Source: Brevundimonas sp. UBA6550 (GTDB lineage: Bacteria; Pseudomonadota; Alphaproteobacteria; Caulobacterales; Caulobacteraceae). Taken from it: 64,000 nt of DNA. The notes under the pieces were generated by a model. That model worked only from the letters and a program-made list of their open reading frames with translations. It was not told the DNA's origin and ran no database searches. The translations under genes were made by a program, and so were the position numbers. Shown here piece after piece: positions 7,638 through 15,857 of this stretch; position 1 is the stretch's first letter; every line of letters starts with the position of its first letter. The stretch spans positions 124,001-188,000 of the forward strand of contig NZ_DJKE01000005.1 in the NCBI RefSeq assembly GCF_002434505.1. The letters run 5' to 3'.

Positions 7638-7682
7638 GCGCCAGTAGCGGACGGTGGCAGCGCACCGAAGTGCGGACCTACG
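7638..7682. repeat. Conserved 45-bp segment upstream of recombinase copy 2
   Basis: Counterpart of 4151-4195: same length, with identical ends GCGCCAG and GGACCTACG-type and a diverged centre. It may hold the recombinase promoter or a binding site. Confidence 0.55.
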
Positions 7683-8023
7683 CAAATGCCTCAAACTTTG
7701 AGTCATCTCGAAGATGACAGCGCGGTGTTTCTGTCAATGGCTAAGCAAGGCTAAGAAGCAGCCGATTGCAAGCAGGCCCAGAAGGACGGTTCTGTGTCGT
7801 CGACGACGGGCCGCCTGGGCGAGGCTGCGACGAAGCTGTTCACGCTGTTCCGGACGGGAGCGGCTCATGGGACAGGCACCATGGCCGGTACAAACCACTT
7901 CGCAGAGGTGGGTTTCAAAGGTGCGGTTTGCGACGCAGCGCCGTATTCAAGCGGGCTTTTGCTCGTCTCCGGAACAGAGAGCCTCGCACGGCTTTGGCCT
8001 ATAGAACCTAGCTCGGATCAGCC
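7683..8023. other. Gene-free stretch before the glycosyltransferase
   Basis: About 340 bp with no convincing coding frame. Short open frames here have no start signals and no recognisable protein character. It presumably holds the promoter of the glycosyltransferase gene, but no clear element was identified. Confidence 0.4.
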
Positions 8024-9301
8024 ATGCGCGTTCTATTTACCACTTTCGAGGGGGGCGGCCACGTTCCCGCACCTCTTCTAGCGGCTGCGGCGCTGAGGGA
8101 TCTCGGTCACGACGTGCTCATCGTAAGCGACTCGTGCAACGCTCCGGCGGCGGAGGCCAAATCGCTTCCCTTCAAATCGTGGCGACGGGCTCCGGATCGG
8201 GGCGCTCTCGGCGCGGCGTCAGGTGGGCTGAGCGATTGGAAAACGCGTTGGCCGCCCGCTGTCATCAGGCGCATTTGCGTCGATGTGGCGACGGGCCCAG
8301 CGGCCGCGTACGCCCAAGATACGTTGGAGTTCGCAGCCGAATTCGAACCTGATGTGATCGTTTCGAACGAGCTGCTGTTCGGGGTGATGATGGCGGCCGA
8401 GAAGCGCGGGACGCCGCTGGCGCTTCTGACGGCGAACCTGTGGTGCTTTCCGACGCGGGAGGATGTCCCGCCCTTCGGCCCGGGCTATACGCTGGCGAAG
8501 TCGCAGTCTGACCTCGTCCGCGACGCCGTCACTAGAAAGCTCATCCGGAAATTCTTTGATGCCGGCCTGCCTGATTTGAACGCCGCACGCGCGCTGGTCG
8601 GGCTTCCGCCTCTACTTCACACGCTTGACCAGCTAGACGTTGCGCGCCGCATCCTGATCGGAGCTTCCGCTGCGTTCGACTTTGATGTCGCTGAGTCGTC
8701 AGGGCGTTACGCCTATTGCGGCCCGCTTTTCGAAACGCCGAACTGGGCGGACGGCACGGCTGAGATGCCTGACAACGGCCGACCGAACGTCCTGATTTCG
8801 TTCGGCACCACCTTCCAAGACCAGAAGTCGGTGTTGATCAGGACGATGGCTGCGGTCGAGACCCTACCGATCAATGTTATCGTCACGCTTGGACCGGCGC
8901 TGGCTGACGCGAAAATGCCGCAAATCGCCAATGTGCGCGTCCTGGCCCAGGCCTCGCACGACGACATCGTGCCCCAATGTGCGGCCGTCATCTGCCATGG
9001 CGGGCATGGAACGGTTCTTCGACCTCTAAAGCATGGCGTGCCGTTGGTCGTGATGCCGATGGGGCGTGATCACGCCGACAACGGCGCGAGGCTGGAATGG
9101 CTGGGCGCCGGCGTTCGACTTTCTGAACGCGCTTCGTCATGCCAGATCAAACGCGCCTTGGTTCAGGTGCTGGACGACGCACGATATCGCGAGAATGCGC
9201 AGCGCTTCGCGAAGCGCCTGTCGGATTGCGACGTCAGTTCGAGACGCGCCGCCGACTGGATCGCATCGCTCGTGCGAACCGACCAGGCTTTGGCTGCTTG
9301 A
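8024..9301 (+). CDS. GT1-type glycosyltransferase (UGT/MGT family)
   Basis: A 425-residue GT-B glycosyltransferase of the UDP-glycosyl/macrolide glycosyltransferase family. The N-terminal Rossmann domain begins with MRVLFTTFEGGGHVPAPL, the glycine-rich acceptor-side loop. The C-terminal nucleotide-sugar-binding domain contains VICHGGHGTVLRPLKHGVPLVVMP and the following DHADNGARLEWLGAGV (about residues 320-370), the family signature. It should transfer a sugar to a small lipophilic or natural-product acceptor in the cytosol. The rhodopsin-transducer homologue and a GH65 enzyme follow on the same strand, which suggests a small carbohydrate-related locus. The acceptor cannot be predicted. Confidence 0.88.
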   Translation: MRVLFTTFEGGGHVPAPLLAAAALRDLGHDVLIVSDSCNAPAAEAKSLPFKSWRRAPDRGALGAASGGLSDWKTRWPPAVIRRICVDVATGPAAAYAQDTLEFAAEFEPDVIVSNELLFGVMMAAEKRGTPLALLTANLWCFPTREDVPPFGPGYTLAKSQSDLVRDAVTRKLIRKFFDAGLPDLNAARALVGLPPLLHTLDQLDVARRILIGASAAFDFDVAESSGRYAYCGPLFETPNWADGTAEMPDNGRPNVLISFGTTFQDQKSVLIRTMAAVETLPINVIVTLGPALADAKMPQIANVRVLAQASHDDIVPQCAAVICHGGHGTVLRPLKHGVPLVVMPMGRDHADNGARLEWLGAGVRLSERASSCQIKRALVQVLDDARYRENAQRFAKRLSDCDVSSRRAADWIASLVRTDQALAA

Positions 9302-9374
9302 GCGGGCAGGTCCCGCGACATCACCCGGCGATGGCGCCGCCGGGCATAGGCCACCGAAACAGGGACAGCTTCCT

Positions 9375-9746
9375 ATGAGTGAGATCGGAAAACGGGTGTG
9401 GGTGATCGCGGAGGGCTATATTCCGAGCAAGAGCACGGGCCCAAGCCCGGCGATGATCAGCCATGAAACGGCTTGCATCCTCAATCCAGGCGACGCGTCG
9501 ACCGAGGTGGAGATCACGCTCTTCTTCGAGGATCGCGAACCGGTCGGCCCTTATAAGCTGACGGTCGAGGGCCGGCGGACCAGACATGTTCGCTTCAATG
9601 ATCTGCAGGATCCTGAACGTGTGCCCCGCGATACGGACTATGCGAGCGTCATTCGCTCACAGCACCCGATCGTCGTCCAGCATACGCGCTTGGATTCGCG
9701 ACAAGCGGAGAACACAGTCATGACGACTATCGCTTACAGCGAATAA
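9375..9746 (+). CDS. Anabaena sensory rhodopsin transducer (ASRT) homologue
   Basis: A 123-residue protein unmistakably similar to the cyanobacterial sensory rhodopsin transducer, a small soluble beta-sandwich protein that forms tetramers. Conserved blocks are WVIAEGYIPS, ISHETACILNPGD, EPVGPYKLTV, RTRHVRFNDL and IVVQHTRLDSRQAEN. The ATG at 9375 is preceded by AGGGACAG and gives the expected N terminus; the longer open frame upstream overlaps the glycosyltransferase and is spurious. No rhodopsin gene is present in the window. Members of this family have been proposed to bind small molecules such as sugars, and the neighbouring glycosyltransferase and GH65 genes fit that idea better than light signalling. 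Confidence 0.92.
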   Translation: MSEIGKRVWVIAEGYIPSKSTGPSPAMISHETACILNPGDASTEVEITLFFEDREPVGPYKLTVEGRRTRHVRFNDLQDPERVPRDTDYASVIRSQHPIVVQHTRLDSRQAENTVMTTIAYSE

Positions 9747-9782
9747 GGGGCGGATCCGCGCATTTGGAAAGCGAGTTTTGTC

Positions 9783-9805
9783 TCACCTTGGGCTGAATAA
9801 GGTGA
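9783..9805. promoter_or_regulatory. Inverted repeat upstream of the GH65 gene
   Basis: TCACCTT and AAGGTGA form perfect 7-bp arms around a 9-base centre, in the 170-bp gap between the transducer and GH65 genes. It has the size and symmetry of an operator for a dimeric regulator. Which regulator is unknown. Confidence 0.4.
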
Positions 9806-9919
9806 CAACCGAACGGCTGAAAGCAGACATAGGAAACTGCGGGCCGGCTTCGAGATTTGATCCTCTCACTCTCAGTGAGCCGCGCAGATCATAGACGTCG
9901 AGGTCGAAACGAGACTTAT

Positions 9920-12004
9920 ATGACGAACGACGAAAATGTCCCGGGCTGGCGACCGATCAGCCCGCCCGAGGAAGCCGGGGCGAGAAACGGTGCGCTCCCC
10001 GCCTACGTGGCCAACGGCCTGATCGGTTTGCGCGTGCGGGAAATGGCGCTCTCGCCGGGCATGACGATCGTCAACGGCGTCGTCGGCCAGGATCCTGAAC
10101 GCCGCATAGAGGCGGGCGTCCCTGTCCCCTATCCGCTGGAAGCCGACATCTGCATCAACGGCGTCTGGCTGTCGGACCAGCCTTGGTGCGTCAGCGACTT
10201 AAGGCAGGCCTATGATTTTGCGACCGCTGAACTGACCAGCCGCTGGCGCGCGCGGATGAGCGACGTTAGCGCCGAGATCGAGGTCGTCACCTTCGCCAGC
10301 CGCACTGCGCCGGCCGTCGTCATGCAGGAGGTCACCGTGCGGCCCGATGCGCCGTGCGAAATCCGCCTGCGCGCCAGGACCTCGACCGCCGATGTCAGAG
10401 GGCGGGTCGTGCGGCGTCGGACGGACACGCCCGGAGATACGGACCCCGCTTGCGACGGCTCCCTGCTGTGGTCGACAGAGGGCGACCTGTCGACCTGCGG
10501 GATTGCGCTGTGGACCGACACGGATCCGGCCGCCGAGCGCGAAGTGACACGCTGGGATGCGTCGGGACCGCTGCAAACCACCTACGATCTGGGCCAGATC
10601 GGCAAAGGCGGTGCGCGTCTGCGGCAGATGGCGGCCCTTGTTCCCTCGCTGATCCATGCGCGACCCGACGAAGAGGCCGTACGTCGGGTGGCGCGCGCTG
10701 CGCAGACCGGGTTCGAGATCCTTCGCATCCGCAACCGCGACGCCTGGCGTGAGCTATGGCGTGGCCGGATCGTCGTGACGGGCGCCGATCCAGCGCATCA
10801 GGCCTTAATCGATGCGGCCTTCTTCTATCTGAACAGCTCCGTCCACCCCACCTCGCCGGCCGCGACCTCGATCTTCGGCCTGGCCGCGTGGCGGGACTAT
10901 TCCTACTATTTCGGCCACGTCATGTGGGACATCGACGCCTTCTGTGTGCCGCCCCTGATCCTGAGCCAACCCGACGCCGCGCGCGCCTTGCTCGACTTCC
11001 GCTCGCGCGGTCTCGCGGCGGCCGCATCGAACGCGCGTCTGTCCGGCCGTCAAGGATTGCAGTTCCCGTGGGAGGCGGCCCCCTTGTCCGGCCAAGAAGC
11101 GACGCCAGGCGGCGGGTCGGGGGCGGCGCATGAGGATCATGGGACGCTGCATGTGGCGCGCGCGTTCAGCCTGTTCGCCGACGCCACAGGCGATGAGGCC
11201 TTCCTGCGGGAAAAGGCCTGGCCCGTGCTTGAAGGCGTCGCAGACTGGATCGTCAGTCGATTGAGCCTGACAGAGCGCGGCTATGAGCTAATGCGCGCTA
11301 CAGGACCGGCTGAGGTCCCAAGCCCGCCGGACAATGACGCATTCACCTTGATGTTGGCCGACGATGTTCTGTCGCGGGCGATAGGCGCTGCGGAGGTGCT
11401 TGGACGACCGCCCCATGCGGCGTGGCGTGCCATTCGTCAGACCCTGTATCTGCCGCTACGTTCAGACGGAGCGATTGCGGCGCACGACGGCTTCCGCATC
11501 GATGAACCCAAGGGCGCCACCCCATCGCCCTTGGCCGGACTGTTCCCGGGCGGTTATCAAGCCAATCCGGAGACGATGCGCCGAACTCTCGATCTCTATC
11601 TGGCCCACTGGCGGGACTATGTCGGGGCGCCGATGTTTCCCGCCCTCTACGCGACGTGGGCCGCCTTGGCCGGCGACCGCGCCTTGGCCCTTCAACTGTT
11701 CGAGGCTGGATACGCCGCCTATGACGCCGGCCGTTTCCATCAATGTCTCGAGTATCGACCGGACCATCCCGACAGCGAAACGGCGGCCGGTCCGTTCTTC
11801 GCCAATCTGGCGGGCATGTTGATGGGGCTTGTCTACGGATTGACGGGGCTGGAAGCGCGCGGCGCGCCAGAGACATGGCCGAGACGGGTGGCGATCTTGC
11901 CGGCGGGATGGGACGCGATCACCGTTGAGCGCATCTGGCTGGGCGATCGAAGGGCGCGGCTGCATGTCGAGCACGGAAAGCCAGCCGCAATCACATGGCT
12001 TTGA
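9920..12004 (+). CDS. Glycoside hydrolase family 65 enzyme (trehalase/disaccharide phosphorylase-like)
   Basis: A 694-residue protein from the ATG at 9920 with GH65 layout: an N-terminal beta-sandwich, then an (alpha/alpha)6 catalytic barrel. Landmarks are the HVMWDIDAFCVPPLIL segment (about residue 335), the QFPWEAA substrate loop, and the catalytic acid Glu in ATGPAEVPSPPDNDAF (about residue 464), which corresponds to the family GPDE motif. GH65 includes trehalose, maltose and kojibiose phosphorylases and acid trehalases, and I cannot decide between them. There is no signal peptide, so the enzyme is cytosolic, consistent with the phosphorylases or an intracellular hydrolase acting on alpha-glucosides. 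Confidence 0.85.
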   Translation: MTNDENVPGWRPISPPEEAGARNGALPAYVANGLIGLRVREMALSPGMTIVNGVVGQDPERRIEAGVPVPYPLEADICINGVWLSDQPWCVSDLRQAYDFATAELTSRWRARMSDVSAEIEVVTFASRTAPAVVMQEVTVRPDAPCEIRLRARTSTADVRGRVVRRRTDTPGDTDPACDGSLLWSTEGDLSTCGIALWTDTDPAAEREVTRWDASGPLQTTYDLGQIGKGGARLRQMAALVPSLIHARPDEEAVRRVARAAQTGFEILRIRNRDAWRELWRGRIVVTGADPAHQALIDAAFFYLNSSVHPTSPAATSIFGLAAWRDYSYYFGHVMWDIDAFCVPPLILSQPDAARALLDFRSRGLAAAASNARLSGRQGLQFPWEAAPLSGQEATPGGGSGAAHEDHGTLHVARAFSLFADATGDEAFLREKAWPVLEGVADWIVSRLSLTERGYELMRATGPAEVPSPPDNDAFTLMLADDVLSRAIGAAEVLGRPPHAAWRAIRQTLYLPLRSDGAIAAHDGFRIDEPKGATPSPLAGLFPGGYQANPETMRRTLDLYLAHWRDYVGAPMFPALYATWAALAGDRALALQLFEAGYAAYDAGRFHQCLEYRPDHPDSETAAGPFFANLAGMLMGLVYGLTGLEARGAPETWPRRVAILPAGWDAITVERIWLGDRRARLHVEHGKPAAITWL

Positions 12005-12093
12005 CTGCGAAGCCGGTGCACACGCCCTCGGCCGACGACGCCATCGCTAATGGCGGCGACCCGAGCGTTGATGAGCGATCCTCACACGGACGT

Positions 12094-12315
12094 TTAATCT
12101 CGTCTGTAGGCCAAGGTCCCAGCGAACACCGTCGCTCCCGCGTTATTCCTGACCGAAATCTCATACGTCTCCTCGCCCTCATTATGGGACTCCGAGAACA
12201 TTTCGCCCAGCGCCTTTCGCGCTAGACGGCGCGCGCTGTTGTCGGACGGACAGTCGATGCCGACACCGTCGCGGCGGGCGCCGCTGGGATCGACCGTATC
12301 GAAAAAATATCGCAT
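12094..12315 (-). CDS. DUF6894 family small protein
   Basis: A 73-residue protein beginning MRYFFDTVDPSGARRDGVGIDCPS, the pattern of the DUF6894 family of small alphaproteobacterial proteins (MRYFFD...D..G...D..G.ef.s...A...A...L). The upstream codons in the open frame overlap the Crp-type gene and are unlikely to be used. It starts one base after the stop of that regulator, on the same strand, so it is probably co-transcribed with it. Function unknown. Members are frequent beside stress or general-response genes. Confidence 0.78.
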   Translation of the reverse strand: MRYFFDTVDPSGARRDGVGIDCPSDNSARRLARKALGEMFSESHNEGEETYEISVRNNAGATVFAGTLAYRRD

Positions 12316-12316
12316 C

Positions 12317-13045
12317 TCAGACCTGGGCGTTTGGCTTGGTGCCTCCAAGGTGCAGGTAGCTGGGCTCGAAGCCCGCGAACTCGGCGAGGCGATCAAAGTT
12401 CGGAATTTCTACGAACCGCCCCTCTGTGCGGATCAGATCGGCGCCGCGCAACGTCATCAGCGTCCGGTTGATGTGCACTGGGCTCATGGAGGTGATGTCG
12501 GCGAGTTGCGCCTGCGTCAGCGGCAGGTCCAAGCCCGCTTCATCGGCGAAACCGACAGCGCGGAGCCGGAAATGGAGCTCGCAGATCAGATGCGCCAGGC
12601 GTTGATCCGCGGGGCGCTGGCCGATGTTCACCAGCCACTCGCGCAGGGTGGCCTCGTCCACCAGCCTCGCCCAGTTGAGCGCCAGGTTGATCCTCGGATT
12701 GTCTGTCAGGGCATTGATACGAGCCGGAGAGATTTGCGCGACCCTGGCGTCCGTCAGAACGCCGATCCCATGATCCATCTCGGTCAGGATCTGCACATGC
12801 AGATCACACGTGTCGCCTGGAACGAGGATCGCCATGACCTGACGCTGACCGTCCTCCAGCATCTTGTAGCGACAGCCCCAGCCCTCAAGCACCACGTGCA
12901 CGTTTCGGGGGACTTCGCCCTGCGACGAGATATCCTCTCCTGCCTTAAAAGTGCAGACATCCAGCACGGCGTCGCGGAGATCGATCCGATCTTGATCGGT
13001 CAGATCGGCGCCATACTCGAGCTTGCGGATGAAGGGGTCGATCAT
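12317..13045 (-). CDS. Crp/Fnr family transcriptional regulator
   Basis: A 242-residue regulator with an N-terminal cyclic-nucleotide-binding-type beta-barrel (about residues 25-125, with VLEGWGCRYKMLEDGQRQVMAILVPGD-type strands) and a C-terminal Crp winged helix (about 150-220) containing LTQAQLADITSMSPVHINRTL as recognition region. No N-terminal cysteine cluster is seen, so it is not an oxygen-sensing Fnr with an iron-sulphur cluster. Proteins of this type are numerous in Caulobacterales and Rhizobiales. It is followed by the DUF6894 gene. The ligand is unknown. Confidence 0.9.
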   Translation of the reverse strand: MIDPFIRKLEYGADLTDQDRIDLRDAVLDVCTFKAGEDISSQGEVPRNVHVVLEGWGCRYKMLEDGQRQVMAILVPGDTCDLHVQILTEMDHGIGVLTDARVAQISPARINALTDNPRINLALNWARLVDEATLREWLVNIGQRPADQRLAHLICELHFRLRAVGFADEAGLDLPLTQAQLADITSMSPVHINRTLMTLRGADLIRTEGRFVEIPNFDRLAEFAGFEPSYLHLGGTKPNAQV

Positions 13046-13192
13046 GGTGTTCGCCTCATCTGTCCGCCCTCACCCTAAACTTAGCGGGCTTCATTTGCAC
13101 AGCCGCAAAGCCCTACGAACACGGGTCGCCAAAAATGCTCGCCGCTAACCTGCGTTAGAGAAGCGCAGGCGTCGCTGCGTCATTCTCGGGGA

Positions 13193-13339
13193 ATGGCGCT
13201 GTTCTCCGGTCCGAAAATCCGCCGTGCACGGTTATCGAACAACCGCTTCGATCGGCTACTCGCCTGGATCTCTGTGTTCGCGTGCGCTGTGGTGACGACC
13301 CTGCTTGTGGTCCTGTCCCTGCCGCATCTGACGGGCTGA
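13193..13339 (+). CDS. Small single-span membrane protein, 48 residues
   Basis: A short ORF from ATG 13193 to TGA 13337-13339. A basic N terminus (MALFSGPKIRRARLSNNRF) leads into one clear membrane helix (about residues 23-43, LLAWISVFACAVVTTLLVV) and a short tail. A purine-rich TCGGGGA lies just before the start. Positive-inside topology predicts a cytosolic N terminus. No family was recognised. Support is the coherent charge and hydrophobicity pattern plus a plausible ribosome site; homologues would be needed to settle it. Confidence 0.45.
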   Translation: MALFSGPKIRRARLSNNRFDRLLAWISVFACAVVTTLLVVLSLPHLTG

Positions 13340-13481
13340 GTGAGGTCTTGCGCTTCGCCAGCGGCTTGTCCGCTTTGCAGTCGCCGAACCGGATCCGATC
13401 TTCGGCCCGGCCCACCGACCGATATTGGACACAGGAAACGGAACGGCTCTCCCGCTGTTTCGGGTTCATCATGAGGCGCCC

Positions 13482-13658
13482 ATGACAGACGACAAAACCC
13501 AGACCGGCAACCCGGATCGCCAGCGGATCAGCCTGAGCGAAAACTATGAGGCTCGGGATTGGGCCGAGAAGTTCGGGGTCACCGAAGATCAGCTTCGACG
13601 GGCCGTCGAGAAGGTGGGAAACTTGGCGAGTGACGTCGAAAGAGAGCTTCGAGCCTGA
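13482..13658 (+). CDS. DUF3606 domain protein
   Basis: A 58-residue protein with the DUF3606 pattern: an Asp-rich start, RISLSENYEARDWAEKFGVTEDQLRRAVEKVG, then a short tail. The domain is a small helical unit with a helix-turn-helix look and is widespread in Alphaproteobacteria, often among general-stress genes. The ATG at 13482 starts the domain cleanly; the longer frame upstream is not supported. Its TGA overlaps the ATG of the next ORF (TGATG), so the two are translationally coupled. Function unknown. Confidence 0.82.
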   Translation: MTDDKTQTGNPDRQRISLSENYEARDWAEKFGVTEDQLRRAVEKVGNLASDVERELRA

Positions 13659-13888
13659 TGAAATCGGATCAAGAAGCCGAAGCCGCGTTGCCGCCGGGCG
13701 TCGCAAAAGGTCGGCGTCTTGACACGACGCCGACGGAACAGCAGCTGGCGGCGGGCGGCGTTGGGCCAGGCGGCCAGCCGGGTCCGGACCCCGCGACGCG
13801 AAGGCTGCAGGAGGGCCGAACGGACGCCCGTGATTCTGAAGGGCAGACCGAGCCGAACGAACCCTCGGGTTTACCGACGCAGGATTAA
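13658..13888 (+). CDS. Hypothetical hydrophilic protein
   Basis: A 76-residue polar, Gly/Pro/Thr-rich and probably disordered protein with no recognised domain (repeated TP, GG and EPN elements, ending LPTQD). The TGATG overlap with the DUF3606 gene supports real translation. Small disordered proteins of this kind are common next to DUF3606 genes, but that does not give a function. Confidence 0.55.
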   Translation: MKSDQEAEAALPPGVAKGRRLDTTPTEQQLAAGGVGPGGQPGPDPATRRLQEGRTDARDSEGQTEPNEPSGLPTQD

Positions 13889-13900
13889 TGGAGCCAGGTC

Positions 13901-14299
13901 ATGCTGAAGAAGTATGCCTACGCCTGGATTACACTGGCCTTCTTCACGGTCTCGATCGCCCTTCATTGGGGCTTCGGCTGGCTCGCCTATGTGGATGACC
14001 AGACCTCTCATGGGCAAGCTGTCCGTCTCTCGCCCTATCTGGTCGAAATGGGTCGCGACACCTTCGAGAACTGGCAGTCAGAGTTTCTGCAACTTCTCTG
14101 GCAGGTTGTCGGCTTGGCTTATTTTCTCTATGTCGGGTCACCATCTTCCAAAGAGAACGATGATCGAATGGAGGCTAAGCTCGATGCGTTGATCGAGTTG
14201 GTCGGAAAAGAGAAGGGTGCAGAGCTGATTGCTGACCTCGACAAGACCCACTTGCGTCACAGCGGCCATGCTACGATCCACAAGCCGCAATCTTACTGA
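13901..14299 (+). CDS. DUF6766 family membrane protein
   Basis: A 132-residue protein with two membrane helices (about residues 7-30 and 65-82) separated by a conserved extracytoplasmic loop (YVDDQTSHGQAVRLSPYLVEMGRDTFENWQSEFLQ), the hallmark of the family annotated DUF6766. The C-terminal 45 residues are soluble and charged. It starts 12 bp after the preceding stop, so the three genes from 13482 appear to form one operon. Function unknown, though family members tend to cluster with stress-response genes. Confidence 0.8.
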   Translation: MLKKYAYAWITLAFFTVSIALHWGFGWLAYVDDQTSHGQAVRLSPYLVEMGRDTFENWQSEFLQLLWQVVGLAYFLYVGSPSSKENDDRMEAKLDALIELVGKEKGAELIADLDKTHLRHSGHATIHKPQSY

Positions 14300-14842
14300 C
14301 GGCCCTCTGCTGACCAGAGCCCTACAAGCAGACCTTTTAAACGTCGGCTATGAGTCAGGAGCGGACCTCCGGGAGACCGTAGCCAACACCATCCCGCCCC
14401 CGTAGATCTACCACCGTAAGGCTACGGATCGCACCGACCGAACCCGTCCGCTAAAGTTCCTCCGTCATCAACGAAATCCCCTCACCAGAGGCCGCCCCTG
14501 CATGCCCGTCGTCCCTCACTCCCACTCGATTGCTCGCGCTTGCCTAAGCATCTGTTTGGAATAAGCAATTCGGATCACGCCACACACGGCACCGACTGGC
14601 AACCCGACTAATCGCAAGGCCGATGAAAACATTAGACAAATAACCCAATGTAAAAAACGCGTGATCGCGCCATCTTTCGAGATGTATTGACAACCGAAAA
14701 TCTCGATCAGCAATCGAATCTATCGCGTGCATCTGCCAGCCCTCAGTAGCATGGCGGACCACCCTAGCGAAGTCTGGCCCCTCTAACCCAGCAGGACGCT
14801 AGAGTTTTGGCTGTTCGCCTCAAACGGGCTTCGATTGACCAC
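14300..14842. other. Long intergenic region with lower GC and weak ORFs
   Basis: About 540 bp without a convincing gene. The part from roughly 14540 to 14740 is distinctly AT-richer than its surroundings. A 65-residue frame on the minus strand (14516-14713, MLIEIFGCQYISKDGAI start, one hydrophobic stretch) is possible but has no family. Fragments resembling the 24-bp palindrome halves occur near 14449 (GTCCGCTAAAG). This looks like the site of an old insertion or rearrangement. Confidence 0.35.
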
Positions 14843-15850
14843 CTACCGTGTCTCGACGGTGAGGTGCTGGATTTCGTGGACGGGCTTCAAGCGCGCTCGG
14901 ATGGTTGCCGCGGGAACGCTCCCCACAGTCGAGACGATGGCCGCGTGCGCTTCCGGCCCGATCCGCCAAACGTGCAGATCGACGATACGGGCGTCGCCGG
15001 GGCCTTCCACCAGCTCCCGAACCTCCTCCGCGACGTGATCGTCGGTCGTGTCGAGCAGGATGGCTCCGGTGTCTCGCATAAGCTCCCAGGACCAGCGTCC
15101 GATCACGATCGCCCCGACGATGCCCATCATCGGATCAAGCCAGGTCCAGCCTAGGAAGCGACCGGCCAGCAGAGCAGCAATGGCGAGCACGGACGTCAGG
15201 GCGTCGGCCAGGACGTGGACATAGGCTGAGCGCAGATTGTTGTCCTGACTGCGAATCGCCCCGAGAGCGGTCTCGTGGTCATGGTGCGCGTGCTCATGAT
15301 CGTGATCGTGGTGGTCATGGGCATGATGATGCCCGTGCCCATGACCGTGCCCATGACCGTGCCCGTGCCCGTGTCCATGTCCATGTCCATGTCCACCTGA
15401 CAGCAGAAGGGCGCTGACCACATTTACGGCCAGGCCGACCACGGCGATGATCGTCGCCGCGGTGAAGGCGACCGAGGACGGTTCGAACAGCCGGCGGATG
15501 GACTCGACGCCGATGCCGAGCGCGACCAGACCCAGCACCAGGGCGGACGCGAAGCCGGCCAGGTCTCCGACCTTGCCGGTCCCGAAAGTGAAACGACGGT
15601 TGCTGGCGTGACGCTTGGCGTAGGCATAGGCCGCAGCCGCGACGCCGAGCGCGCCGGCATGGGTGGCCATGTGGAAGCCGTCGGCCAGAAGCGCCATCGA
15701 ACCGGTCCAATAGCCGGCGGCGATTTCACCCAGCATCGTCACGGCGGTGAGGACGACGACCCACATCGTCCGGCGGGCGTTGTCGTCGTGCCCGGCGCCC
15801 AAGAAGACATGGTCGTGGGCGAAGGCGTCGAGGTCGCTTGGGGTCGTCAT
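14843..15850 (-). CDS. dmeF: Cation diffusion facilitator, DmeF-type Co/Ni exporter
   Basis: A 335-residue CDF transporter that should exchange divalent metal (Co2+, Ni2+, possibly Zn2+) for protons and export it from the cytosol. It has six membrane helices; the metal-site motifs are HMATHAGAL (helix 2, HxxxH) and HVLADALTSV (helix 5, HxxxD). The loop between helices 4 and 5 is an extreme His-rich tract (about residues 150-195, alternating HG then HD/HE), encoded by a simple-repeat stretch near 15240-15400. The C-terminal cytosolic CDF domain follows. The His-rich loop and the adjacent CsoR/RcnR-type regulator identify it as DmeF. It is transcribed after dmeR. Confidence 0.92.
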   Translation of the reverse strand: MTTPSDLDAFAHDHVFLGAGHDDNARRTMWVVVLTAVTMLGEIAAGYWTGSMALLADGFHMATHAGALGVAAAAYAYAKRHASNRRFTFGTGKVGDLAGFASALVLGLVALGIGVESIRRLFEPSSVAFTAATIIAVVGLAVNVVSALLLSGGHGHGHGHGHGHGHGHGHGHGHHHAHDHHDHDHEHAHHDHETALGAIRSQDNNLRSAYVHVLADALTSVLAIAALLAGRFLGWTWLDPMMGIVGAIVIGRWSWELMRDTGAILLDTTDDHVAEEVRELVEGPGDARIVDLHVWRIGPEAHAAIVSTVGSVPAATIRARLKPVHEIQHLTVETR

Positions 15851-15857
15851 GGTCGTC

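Noticed and set aside
14544..14762. A 72-codon minus-strand frame in the AT-richer gap
   Set aside because: It overlaps another frame of equal plausibility, has no ribosome site and no family, and neither can be preferred.
15240..15400. CRISPR-like or tandem-repeat array
   Set aside because: The repetition is the simple CATGGCC/GTG codon pattern of the His-Gly loop of DmeF, with no spacers.
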